Origin: Bog-877 sp049518775
GTDB lineage: Bacteria; Chloroflexota; Dormibacteria; Aeolococcales; Bog-877
Direction: 5' to 3'
Length of the DNA: 6,531 bases
NCBI GenBank assembly: GCA_049518775.1
Contig: JBEKRL010000090.1
Span: 1 to 6,531 of the forward strand
Each line of letters begins with the position of its first letter. Positions within the stretch are counted from its first letter, which is position 1. Positions 1-6,043 of this stretch are shown in pieces. The position numbers and the translations under genes are program-made. Under the pieces are notes generated by a model. That model had not been told where the DNA came from. It made no database searches and saw nothing but the letters and a program-made list of their open reading frames with translations.

Positions 1-624
1 GACTGCGTCTGTTTCACGGCGGGGCCAGATCGGGTGGCGGCGACCGCTCTGGGAGCGGTGCGGCTCCACGCGGCCCGCCGCTTTGGCTGGATTCCGGAGG
101 GCCGCTTCGACTTCCTCTGGGTCACTGAGTTCCCTCTCTTCGAGGTGGCGGCGGGTGGTGGGGTGACCCCCATGCACCACCCCTTCACCCAGCCCCACCC
201 CGAGGACTGGCCCCTGATCTTGAGCGACCCGCTGCGGGTTCGCTCCCGCGCCTACGACATCGTCTGCAACGGGGTGGAGCTGGGCAGCGGCTCGCTCCGG
301 ATCACCAGGCCGGAACAGCAGCAGCTGGTCTTCGAGGCCTTGGGACTCAGCCCCGAGGAGGCCCAGCGCAAGTTCGGCTTCCTTATCTCGGCCTTCCGCT
401 ATGGGGCCCCTCCCCACGGCGGCTTCGCGGCCGGCGTCGACCGGATCGTGATGCTGGGACTGGGGGAGCCCTCGATCCGCGAGGTGATCGCCTTCCCCAA
501 GACCCAGACCGGGGCTGATCCGCTCACCGGAGCACCCGGCCCGGTGCTGCCCGAGCAGCTGGCCGAGGTGGGGCTGCGGCTGGCGCCGCGGGCGGCTGGA
601 GCCCCTGGGCCACGCCCCGATTGA
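1..624 (+). CDS. aspS: Aspartyl-tRNA synthetase, C-terminal part (5' truncated by window edge)
   Basis: This enzyme charges tRNA-Asp with aspartate in the cytosol. The reading frame is open from base 1, giving 207 visible residues, roughly the last third of a bacterial class IIb AspRS of about 590 residues. The first visible stretch (CFTAGPDRVAATALGAVRL) matches the end of the bacterial GAD insertion. Next come the active-site strand FLWVTEFPLFE, the MHHPFTQP loop, the ELGSGSLRI strand, and class II motif 3 (GGFAAGVDRIVML, about 418-456), whose Arg contacts ATP. The family-typical ending SIREVIAFPKTQTGADPLTGAP follows. The N-terminal anticodon-binding OB fold and motifs 1 and 2 lie outside the window. 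The visible part has no frameshift or missing catalytic residue. The tail after VGLRL is short, Ala/Pro/Arg-rich and probably disordered. The stop is TGA at 622-624. Whether it discriminates tRNA-Asp from tRNA-Asn cannot be judged from this part. Confidence 0.97.
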   Translation, partial: DCVCFTAGPDRVAATALGAVRLHAARRFGWIPEGRFDFLWVTEFPLFEVAAGGGVTPMHHPFTQPHPEDWPLILSDPLRVRSRAYDIVCNGVELGSGSLRITRPEQQQLVFEALGLSPEEAQRKFGFLISAFRYGAPPHGGFAAGVDRIVMLGLGEPSIREVIAFPKTQTGADPLTGAPGPVLPEQLAEVGLRLAPRAAGAPGPRPD

Positions 625-630
625 ACCGTG

Positions 631-680
631 CTAGGGTTGGCGCGGGCCCGGGCCCGCCGGAAAACCGCACCCGACCCTAG
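631..680. repeat. Nested inverted repeat / structured RNA element after aspS
   Basis: The arm CTAGGGTTGG (631-640) pairs with CCGACCCTAG (671-680), making ten pairs in RNA of which one is G-U (638 with 673). Inside the loop is a perfect 16-base palindrome, GCGGGCCCGGGCCCGC (642-657), and a small CGG-AAAA-CCG hairpin (658-667). It starts 6 bases after the aspS stop. No run of T follows (the next bases are tgatgatttc), so it is not a classical Rho-independent terminator. It could block 3' exonuclease, attenuate readthrough, or be a protein-binding operator. The pairing is read directly from the sequence; the function is unknown. Confidence 0.5.
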
Positions 681-823
681 TGATGATTTCCCGGGAGCGC
701 CAACACCGTCGACGGCCCACGAGCCTCCTGGAGAGGATGTGGAAAGCGGCGTGCGGCGCACCCACCTGGTGCTCGAGGGATCGGAGCCGGGACCCGGCCG
801 GGCCCGCCGGCCTTGGGGGGCAG

Positions 824-849
824 GTTTGAGCTGGCTTTGGGAAGGGCAT
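824..849 (+). promoter_or_regulatory. Candidate SigB/SigF-type promoter of the anti-sigma / sigma pair
   Basis: GTTTGA (824-829), a 14-base spacer and GGGCAT (844-849) resemble the general-stress sigma consensus GTTTAA-N12-15-GGGTAT (SigB of Bacillus) and GGTTT-N15-17-GGGTA (mycobacterial SigF), with one mismatch in each hexamer. GTTT occurs only once in this intergenic region, and the site sits directly upstream of a gene pair encoding a SigB/SigF-family sigma. This suggests autoregulation, as is usual for the family. The expected transcription start (about 855-857) almost touches the ATG at 858, so the mRNA would be leaderless or nearly so. There is no experimental support, and a chance match in GC-rich DNA is possible. 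Confidence 0.45.
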
Positions 850-857
850 GCAACTAG

Positions 858-1301
858 ATGATGGGTTCCAGGGCAGTGGCGACGACCGAGCTGAGGATTC
901 CCGCCGACCCCGATTACATCGTGGTGGCCAAGCGGGCGGCCTCCGGTATGGCCAGCGTGGCCGGCCTGGGGCTGGAGGCGCTGGATGAGCTCAACATCGC
1001 CATCGTCGAGGCCTGTGACCACACCATTCGCGCGGCCGCCATGGCCGGCATCGTGGATGCCCGGGTGAGGATCAACTTCGCGGTCCAGGAGGACGCCCTT
1101 CGGGTCGAGGTCCGGCTCCTGGGCTCGAAGCCGAGTACCCAGGTGGCGGCTGGTCCCCCGTTGGCCCCGTCGACCGCCGCCAGCGCCCAGGCCCTGGACC
1201 TGGCCATCTCGATGCTCCGCTGCTTTGCCGACGACGTGGACTTTCAGGCGGCGGGCAACGGGCTCATGCGCGTCCGTCTGGCCAAGTACCGCTGGCGGTG
1301 A
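858..1301 (+). CDS. RsbW/SpoIIAB-like anti-sigma factor with degenerate ATP-binding site
   Basis: The 147-residue protein resembles the GHKL (HATPase_c_2) anti-sigma kinases RsbW and SpoIIAB, which hold a SigB/SigF-type sigma inactive and phosphorylate an anti-anti-sigma protein. The N-terminal half follows RsbW closely: ELRIPADPDY (11-20), then the helix with KR and SGMAS (25-33), then LDELNIAIVEAC (42-53), and DDVDFQ (125-130) near the end. The nucleotide site is eroded. The N-box has E51 but reads EACDHTI, with H55 where the Mg-binding Asn is expected. The D-x-G of the G1 box reads LLG (87-89). The GLGL of G2 reads ALDL (112-115). An Ala/Pro/Ser-rich stretch (96-110) replaces the ATP lid. 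I therefore infer a sigma-binding pseudokinase. The gene overlaps the sigma gene by GTGA, a typical sign of a cognate pair. The start is ATG at 858; the in-frame ATG at 861 is an equal alternative. The GGGAAGGG (839-846) could serve as a ribosome-binding site only if transcription begins further upstream than the candidate promoter implies. Confidence 0.8.
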   Translation: MMGSRAVATTELRIPADPDYIVVAKRAASGMASVAGLGLEALDELNIAIVEACDHTIRAAAMAGIVDARVRINFAVQEDALRVEVRLLGSKPSTQVAAGPPLAPSTAASAQALDLAISMLRCFADDVDFQAAGNGLMRVRLAKYRWR

Positions 1302-2074
1302 CCGGGGCGGGGGTAACTCCTGCGCAGGCGTCCCCCCGATTCGATCGGGGGCTGCAGCGGGCCCTGTTCGTCGAGTACTCCAAGACTCACGACCCCAAGG
1401 TCCGCGAGCAGCTGGTTCACGAGTACACCGCTCTGGTGCGCTCGCTGGCGCGGCGCTTCGCCGGCCGGGGCGAGCCGCTGGAGGACCTGGAGCAGGTCGG
1501 CTACATGGCGCTGATCGCAGCCCTCAACCGCTTCAACCCCGAGCTGGGGCTGGAGTTCACCACCTTCGCCACCCCCACCATCCTGGGGGAGATCAAGCGC
1601 TACTTCCGTGACAAGAGCTGGGCCGTCAGAGTGCCCCGCCGGCTCCAGGAGACCTACGCCCGGGTGGTCCGCACCCAGTCCGAGCTGAGCCAGGAGCTGA
1701 GCCGCACGCCGACGGTGCCCGAGATCGCTGGCCGGCTGGGCCTGGAGCCGGACGAGGTGCTTCAGGCGCTGGAGGCAGGCCCCGCTCAGCGGGCGGTCTC
1801 GCTGGAGTCCCCCCTGGGAACGTCGGACCCAGACGGCGAGCTCGGCGACCGGCTCGGGGCCGAGGACGAGAACCTCACCCGGATTGAGCTCCAGAACCTG
1901 CTGGCGGGGGCGATGCGGCACCTGACCCCGAGGGAGCGGGAGATCATGGTGCTGCGCTTTGTCGAGCAGCTGCCCCAGACCGAGGTGGCGCGGCGCCTGG
2001 GCATCAGCCAGATGCACGTCAGCCGGCTTCAGCGCGCGGCGCTGGCACAGCTCAAGCGGGAACTGCCGGAGTAG
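1298..2074 (+). CDS. RNA polymerase sigma factor, SigB/SigF/SigG family (group 3)
   Basis: This 258-residue sigma-70 family protein directs RNA polymerase to stress-type (or, in spore formers, forespore-type) promoters. Region 2 spans about 24-118: LVRSLARRFAGRGEPLEDLEQVGY binds core polymerase, and FTTFATPTILGEIKRYF (88-103) followed by RDKSWAVRVPRRLQE (104-118) is the family hallmark for -10 recognition and melting. Region 3 is about 119-185. Region 4 (about 205-255) has LTPREREIMVLRF and the -35-binding helix-turn-helix QTEVARRLGISQMHVSRLQRAAL (227-249). The length is normal for the family. It starts with GTG at 1298, overlapping the upstream TGA, with no clear Shine-Dalgarno sequence, so translation is probably coupled to the anti-sigma gene. 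No anti-anti-sigma (RsbV-like) gene precedes the pair as it does in Bacillus. Which subgroup (SigB or SigF) it belongs to, and whether it serves stress or development, cannot be settled here. Confidence 0.95.
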   Translation: MTGAGVTPAQASPRFDRGLQRALFVEYSKTHDPKVREQLVHEYTALVRSLARRFAGRGEPLEDLEQVGYMALIAALNRFNPELGLEFTTFATPTILGEIKRYFRDKSWAVRVPRRLQETYARVVRTQSELSQELSRTPTVPEIAGRLGLEPDEVLQALEAGPAQRAVSLESPLGTSDPDGELGDRLGAEDENLTRIELQNLLAGAMRHLTPREREIMVLRFVEQLPQTEVARRLGISQMHVSRLQRAALAQLKRELPE

Positions 2075-2105
2075 GCGAGAGCGCAGCCGGCCCCCGTCGA
2101 GCGGC

Positions 2106-2111
2106 TAGAAT
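2106..2111 (+). promoter_or_regulatory. Possible -10 box for alaS
   Basis: TAGAAT lies 28 bp upstream of the alaS start codon in the 65-bp gap after the sigma gene and differs from TATAAT at one position. No good -35 hexamer is seen 16-18 bp upstream (that stretch is GC-rich, near gcagcc). It would give a 5' leader of about 20 nt that still includes the ribosome-binding site. This is only a weak promoter candidate; alaS could equally be read from upstream. Confidence 0.35.
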
Positions 2112-2126
2112 CCGGCCGATCCCGCT

Positions 2127-2130
2127 GGAG
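2127..2130 (+). promoter_or_regulatory. alaS: Ribosome-binding site setting the alaS TTG start
   Basis: GGAG ends 9 bases before TTG at 2140-2142. No ATG or GTG codon fits the family's expected N-terminus, while the TTG start gives the typical short lead-in (LSQQLRHHFLKYFEQHGH) before motif 1. This spacing is what decides the rare start codon. Confidence 0.7.
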
Positions 2131-2139
2131 TTCTCTGCA

Positions 2140-4713
2140 TTGCTAAGTCAACAGCTCCGTCACCACTTTCTCAAGTATTTCGAGCAGCACGGCCATCTCC
2201 GGGTCGCCAGCGCGCCGCTGATTCCCCGCGACGATCCCAGCCTGCTCCTGGTCAGTGCCGGGATGGTTCCCTTCAAGCCCTATTTCCTGGGCCAGAGGCC
2301 ACCGCCGCAGGCCCGGCTCACCTCCTGCCAGAAGGTGTTCCGGGCCACCGACATCGATGCGGTGGGGGATTTCTACCACGACACCTTCTTCGAGATGTTG
2401 GGCAACTTCAGCTTCGGCGCCTACTTCAAGGCGGAGGCCATCGGCTACGCCTTCGAGCTTCTCACCCGCGGCTTCGGGCTCGACCCGGACCGGCTCTACT
2501 ACAGCGTTCATCCCTCCGACCAGGACTCGCTCCGGCTCTGGACCAAGGTGGCCGGAATCGGGGAGGAGCGGGTGGTCCAGCTGGAGGAGAATTTCTGGCA
2601 GGCCGGGCCGACCGGTCCCTGCGGCGTTGACAGCGAGATCTTCTTCGACCTGGGCGAGAGCTTTGGAAGCGGACCGGGACAGACCCCCGGCCAGGGCGAA
2701 CGCTTCCTCGAGATATGGAACCTCGTCTTCATGGACTCGGAGCAACTGGAGGACGGAACCAGGGTGTCGCTCCCCCAACCGGGGGTGGATACCGGGATGG
2801 GGTTGGAGCGGATCGCCATGGCGGTGCAAGGGTGCACCTCCATCTTCGACACCGATCTCTTCGCCCCCATCCTCCAGGACTTTGCCGGGCGGTCGCGCCG
2901 GTCGGAGGCGCCGGGCGGAGCCTTCCGCGATCGCCACTTGCGCCGGCTCGCGGACCACGCCCGGGGTGCCTGCATGCTGATCGCCGATGGGGTGCTGCCA
3001 GGCAACGAGGGCCGGGGGTACGTGCTCCGTCACCTGGTCCGCCAAGCCCTGGTCAGCGCGTCCAGCCTGGAGGTCGCCGGCGGGCTGGGCCCCTGCGTCC
3101 CGGTGGTGGTTTCGGTGCTGGGCGAGCCCTACCCCGAGCTGGCAAGTGGCGCCGCCACGATCCGGGCGGTCATCGAGCAGGAGGAGGCACGCTTCGATGA
3201 GACCCTGGCCCGGGGCCGCGAACACTTTGAGGCGGCCGCGGCCGCAGCGGAATCGGGGCTGATCTCGGGTGCCGACGCGTTTCGACTCCACGACACCTAC
3301 GGTTTCCCTTCCGAGCTGACCGAGGAGCTGGCCCAGGCAAGGGGCCTTCGGGTGGATGAGGCGGCGTTCGCGACGCTGCTCCAGGAGCAGCGTCAGCTGG
3401 CCCGGGGCAGCCGGTCCAGCGCCGGGGTGGGCCAGGCCCGTCCCCAGCTGCCGCCGACCGAGTTCGTGGGGTACACCGACCTGGAGCTGCCGAGCCGGGT
3501 GGCGGTTCTGCTTCGGGATGGCGAAGCGGTGGAGCTGGCGGGGGCGGGCGAGGAGGTGGAGGCGGTGCTGGAGCGGTCCCCCTTCTACGCCGAGGGTGGC
3601 GGGCAGGTCGGGGACCGCGGCCGGCTGGTCTGGAGCGGGGGAGAGGCTGAGGTGGTGGACACGCTGCCCCAACCCCCGGCGTCACGGGTGCACCGCTGCC
3701 GGATCCTGGTGGGGGACCTGCGGGTGGGAGAGGAGGTTTCCGCCATGGTCGATCTCGAGCACCGTCGGGGCTGCGCCGCCCATCACTCAGCCACCCACCT
3801 GCTCAACGCCTCCCTGCACCGCCTGCTCGGCGAGGGCGTGGTCCAGCGGGGTTCGCTGGTGAGCCCCGACCATGCCACCTTCGACTTCAGCTGGCCTCGG
3901 GCGCTGACCGAGGAGCAGCTCCTGGAGCTGGGGCGATTGCTGAACTGGGCCATCCGCGCCAACCTGGAGCGGCGGGTGGAGCTGCTCTCCCTGGACGAGT
4001 CGCGGCGGCGGGGGGCGCTGGCCCTGCCCGAGGAGACCTACTCCGACGAGGTGCGGGTGGTGAGCTTCGGCGACTTCTCCCAGGAGCTCTGCGGAGGGAC
4101 CCACGTCACCCGCTCGGGGGAGATTGGAGCGGCGGTTCTCACCGGGGAGCACAGCGTGGGCTCGGGGCTGCGCCGGATCGAGATGGTGGCGGGAGGCGCC
4201 GCCGAGCGCTGGTGGGAGGGGCTGCGGGGTCAGACGTCGGGGCTGGCTCGGCTGCTTCACGCGCCGGCCCTGGAGGTGGTGGGCCGGGTGGAGGATCTGC
4301 AGCGGCGGGTGCGGCAACTCGAGCGCCAGCTGGTGGACGAGCGCCGCCGGCCAGCGGCCGTGGGTGGCCCGGCGCCGTCCACGGAGCGGGTCGGAGGCAC
4401 CACGCTGACGCTGCTGGACCTGCCGGGCAAGCTGGACCGGCGCGAGCTGCGTAGGCGGGCTGACCAGCTGCTGGAGGCGATCGGCCAGGGGTGCGCCGCA
4501 GTGCTGGCCGGCGATGAGCTGGTGATCAAGCTTTCACCGGACCTGGGCGCGAGCGGGTTCAGCGCCGGCCGGATTGCCGCCGCCGTCTGTCGTGAGGGCG
4601 GCGGTGGGGGGGGCAACCAGCAGCTTGGCCAGGGGCGGGTGTCCCCCGGCGGGCACGCCGCCGCGCTGGCAACCTTGCGTACCATCCTTGGGTCGAGTCA
4701 GGAGGAGGGCTGA
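2140..4713 (+). CDS. alaS: Alanyl-tRNA synthetase (full length)
   Basis: AlaRS charges tRNA-Ala and removes mischarged Ser and Gly. At 857 residues it is close to the usual length and has all domains. The class II aminoacylation core is about 1-245: motif 1 around 17-42, motif 2 in CQKVFRATDIDAVGD to TFFEMLGNFSFG (63-93), GPTGPCGVDSEIFFD (156-170), and motif 3 PGVDTGMGLERIA (214-226). The tRNA-recognition helical domain runs to about 445. A beta-barrel linker carries PFYAEGGGQVGD (481-492). The editing domain has zinc-ligand motifs H549-x3-H553 (HSATH) and C651-GGT-H655. A coiled coil (about 713-737) leads to the C-Ala/DHHA1 domain with GGGGGGNQQLGQG (820-832). Catalytic and editing residues appear intact. 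Motif 2 lacks the longer RAGGKHNDLENVG form of E. coli and resembles the shorter form I recall from Chloroflexota and relatives. It sits 65 bp after the sigma gene and 1 bp before the FtsA-like gene. The often-linked ruvX/yqgF gene is absent. Confidence 0.98.
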   Translation: MLSQQLRHHFLKYFEQHGHLRVASAPLIPRDDPSLLLVSAGMVPFKPYFLGQRPPPQARLTSCQKVFRATDIDAVGDFYHDTFFEMLGNFSFGAYFKAEAIGYAFELLTRGFGLDPDRLYYSVHPSDQDSLRLWTKVAGIGEERVVQLEENFWQAGPTGPCGVDSEIFFDLGESFGSGPGQTPGQGERFLEIWNLVFMDSEQLEDGTRVSLPQPGVDTGMGLERIAMAVQGCTSIFDTDLFAPILQDFAGRSRRSEAPGGAFRDRHLRRLADHARGACMLIADGVLPGNEGRGYVLRHLVRQALVSASSLEVAGGLGPCVPVVVSVLGEPYPELASGAATIRAVIEQEEARFDETLARGREHFEAAAAAAESGLISGADAFRLHDTYGFPSELTEELAQARGLRVDEAAFATLLQEQRQLARGSRSSAGVGQARPQLPPTEFVGYTDLELPSRVAVLLRDGEAVELAGAGEEVEAVLERSPFYAEGGGQVGDRGRLVWSGGEAEVVDTLPQPPASRVHRCRILVGDLRVGEEVSAMVDLEHRRGCAAHHSATHLLNASLHRLLGEGVVQRGSLVSPDHATFDFSWPRALTEEQLLELGRLLNWAIRANLERRVELLSLDESRRRGALALPEETYSDEVRVVSFGDFSQELCGGTHVTRSGEIGAAVLTGEHSVGSGLRRIEMVAGGAAERWWEGLRGQTSGLARLLHAPALEVVGRVEDLQRRVRQLERQLVDERRRPAAVGGPAPSTERVGGTTLTLLDLPGKLDRRELRRRADQLLEAIGQGCAAVLAGDELVIKLSPDLGASGFSAGRIAAAVCREGGGGGGNQQLGQGRVSPGGHAAALATLRTILGSSQEEG
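4701..4709 (+). promoter_or_regulatory. Strong ribosome-binding site that fixes the FtsA-like start
   Basis: GGAGGAGGG lies inside the last codons of alaS, 5 bases before ATG at 4715. The same frame is open back to 4574, but that extension overlaps alaS and encodes Pro/Arg-rich sequence unlike the family. The ATG at 4715 puts the conserved ALDVGT motif at residue 17, as expected, so it is taken as the start. Confidence 0.85.
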
Positions 4714-4714
4714 G

Positions 4715-5992
4715 ATGCCGCAGGTCACGTCAGCGCGCCGCCAGCCCCGGACCCACGTGACCGCCCTCGACGTCGGCACCCAGGTGATCAAGGCGCTGGT
4801 CGTCAAGAAAGAGGCCGGGGAGGCGATAGTCCTGGGTGTCGGTCGGTCGGAGCAGGGCCCCGGCCCGACCGACCCGGGGGTTCCCGTCGACCTGGAGTCG
4901 GTGATCGAGGGCTGCCACTCGGCGTTGGAGTCGGCAGAGGACATGGCCGAGGTGATCCCCACCCGGTTGATGATCGGGATCGGCGGTCCCCGGGTCCGGG
5001 CCATGAGCAGTGCCGGCTCCAGGGTCCGGGGCCGGCCCCAGATGCGGATCTCCCAGCGCGAACTCGATGACCAGGTCGAGGGGATCCAGCGACGCGCCCT
5101 CCGCGAGGCCCAGGCCCGCCTCGAGGAGGACTCCGCGGTGGAGTCCGACGGCGCCCTCCGGCTGGTCCACTCGTCGATAACCGCGGCCAAGGTGGACGGC
5201 CAGCCGGTCCTGGACCCGCTCCGGTACCAGGGTCAGAAGGTCGAGCTCACCGTCTTCAACACCTTTGCCACCGAGGGCCAGTACGCGGCCGTGGAGGAGA
5301 TTGCCAAGGCCCTGGACCTGGAGCTGCTGGAGGCGGTCGCTGAGCCCTACGCCCTGGCCCGCCTGGCCTCCAGCCCGGAGGTGCTCGAGGCTGGCGCCAT
5401 CTTCATCGACATCGGGGCCAGGACCACCACCGTGAGCCTGGTCCGTAATGCGGTCCTGGAGTCGACCAGGATGTTTGAGCTGGGGGGCCGATCCTTCACC
5501 CGCAAGCTGGTCAACGACATGAACCTTCCCCTGCCGTTGGCCGAGAGCCTCAAGCTGCGTCACTCGGCGGGGGTACTGGCCGGCCAGGAGCAGGCCCTGG
5601 TGCGCCGGGCCATGGGCGAGTCCGCCGAGGTTCTGTCCCAGGGGGTGGCTCTGCTGATCCACGACCTGGCCAAGGGCCGACCGCTGCCGACCTCAGTCAG
5701 GCTCTGCGGCGGGGGTTCGCTCCTCCCCGAGGTGGTGGAGCAACTCAGCGCCCTGCGCTGGACCGATTACCTGCCCTTCGTTCAGCCGCCGGTCTTCCGC
5801 CGGCTGGCCCCTGAGGAGCTGACCGCAGTCCACGACACCACCGGCCTGCTGACCTCGCCCGCCGACGTGGTTCCGATGGGGCTCGCCTACCAGGGCTGCG
5901 GCCAGATCGAGGACACCGCCGAGGCCGGGCAGGGCCTGGAGGGGATGCTGCGCAAGGTGGCCAAGGCGATCCGCGGTACTGATGGTGCGTAA
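4715..5992 (+). CDS. FtsA-like actin-fold ATPase (FtsA/PilM superfamily)
   Basis: This 425-residue protein resembles FtsA, the actin-like protein that anchors FtsZ to the inner membrane and recruits divisome proteins. PilM of type IV pili shares the fold. Nucleotide motifs are seen in order: phosphate-1 ALDVGTQVIKALV (17-29), phosphate-2 FIDIGARTTTVSLV (230-243), and adenosine motif VRLCGGGSLLPEVVEQL (328-344). Between them, IPTRLMIGIGGPRVRAMSSAG (81-101) to about residue 186 matches the FtsA 1C (SHS2) region, and LLEAVAEPYALARL (204-217) precedes phosphate-2. The C-terminus GLEGMLRKVAKAIRG (407-421) follows a short polar linker and forms an amphipathic basic helix, like the membrane-targeting helix of FtsA. 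Length and tail favour FtsA over PilM. Phosphate-2 reads DIGARTTT, not the DIGGGTTD of typical FtsA, so ATP handling may differ. It starts 1 bp after alaS and is probably co-transcribed with it. No ftsZ, ftsQ, pilN or pilO is visible, so the role in division is inferred. Confidence 0.8.
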   Translation: MPQVTSARRQPRTHVTALDVGTQVIKALVVKKEAGEAIVLGVGRSEQGPGPTDPGVPVDLESVIEGCHSALESAEDMAEVIPTRLMIGIGGPRVRAMSSAGSRVRGRPQMRISQRELDDQVEGIQRRALREAQARLEEDSAVESDGALRLVHSSITAAKVDGQPVLDPLRYQGQKVELTVFNTFATEGQYAAVEEIAKALDLELLEAVAEPYALARLASSPEVLEAGAIFIDIGARTTTVSLVRNAVLESTRMFELGGRSFTRKLVNDMNLPLPLAESLKLRHSAGVLAGQEQALVRRAMGESAEVLSQGVALLIHDLAKGRPLPTSVRLCGGGSLLPEVVEQLSALRWTDYLPFVQPPVFRRLAPEELTAVHDTTGLLTSPADVVPMGLAYQGCGQIEDTAEAGQGLEGMLRKVAKAIRGTDGA

Positions 5993-6028
5993 CGTCGGGC
6001 GCCAGGACGGCGTTGGCCCGATGAGGCT

Positions 6029-6034
6029 GGAGGG
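6029..6034 (+). promoter_or_regulatory. Ribosome-binding site of the last gene
   Basis: GGAGGG ends 9 bases before the ATG at 6044 and supports that start. It lies in the 51-bp gap after the FtsA-like gene, which shows no terminator or obvious promoter, so the two genes are probably in one transcript. Confidence 0.65.
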
Positions 6035-6043
6035 CTGACCTTC

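Larger units (their letters stand above)
625..857. other. Intergenic region between aspS and the anti-sigma gene
   Basis: This 233-bp gap holds no convincing gene. It contains a nested inverted repeat just after the aspS stop (631-680), two copies of a 13-bp GC-rich sequence (CCGGGCCCGCCGG at 648-660 and 798-810), a small possible hairpin (GCACC 758-762 with GGTGC 768-772), and a SigB/SigF-like promoter candidate at 824-849. I see no U-tract after any hairpin, so no standard intrinsic terminator for aspS is supported. A weak 77-codon open frame (628-861) spans almost the whole gap. About a third of its codons end in A or T, compared with about one sixth in the start of the neighbouring sigma gene, so I treat it as non-coding. 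Confidence 0.6.

Noticed and set aside
737..829. A 30-residue open frame starting ATG behind GGAGAGG
   Set aside because: The Shine-Dalgarno-like sequence directly abuts the ATG, which is too close, and the peptide (Arg/Gly/Pro-rich) shows nothing recognisable.
839..844. GGGAAG as the -10 element paired with GTTTGA at 824
   Set aside because: The spacer would be only 9 bases, too short for this promoter class. GGGCAT at 844-849 gives the expected 14-base spacing.
628..861. A 77-codon + strand open frame with a GTG start, filling the aspS to anti-sigma gap, whose TGA overlaps the ATG at 858
   Set aside because: The tiling is tempting, but there is no ribosome-binding site, the product is Arg/Pro/Gly-rich with no recognisable pattern, about a third of codons end in A or T (unlike the neighbours), and the candidate promoter and hairpin lie inside it.
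2075..2139. A T-box or other riboswitch leader upstream of alaS
   Set aside because: The gap is only 65 bp, with no T-box sequence (AGGGTGGNACCGCG-like) and no terminator/antiterminator pair.
2143..3672. A 509-codon open frame on the - strand opposite alaS, with similar long - strand frames opposite the sigma and FtsA-like genes
   Set aside because: Long antisense frames are expected in GC-rich coding DNA with strong third-position bias. The products are low-complexity and match no family I know, while the + strand genes are unambiguous.
4574..4714. A 47-residue N-terminal extension of the FtsA-like protein
   Set aside because: It overlaps the conserved end of alaS, is Pro/Arg-rich and unlike the family, and the strong ribosome-binding site at 4701-4709 points to ATG 4715.
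5982..6038. An 18-residue ATG frame overlapping the end of the FtsA-like gene and ending 5 bases before the next ATG
   Set aside because: It is too short, lacks a proper ribosome-binding site and shows no recognisable peptide. A role in translational coupling cannot be excluded but has no support.
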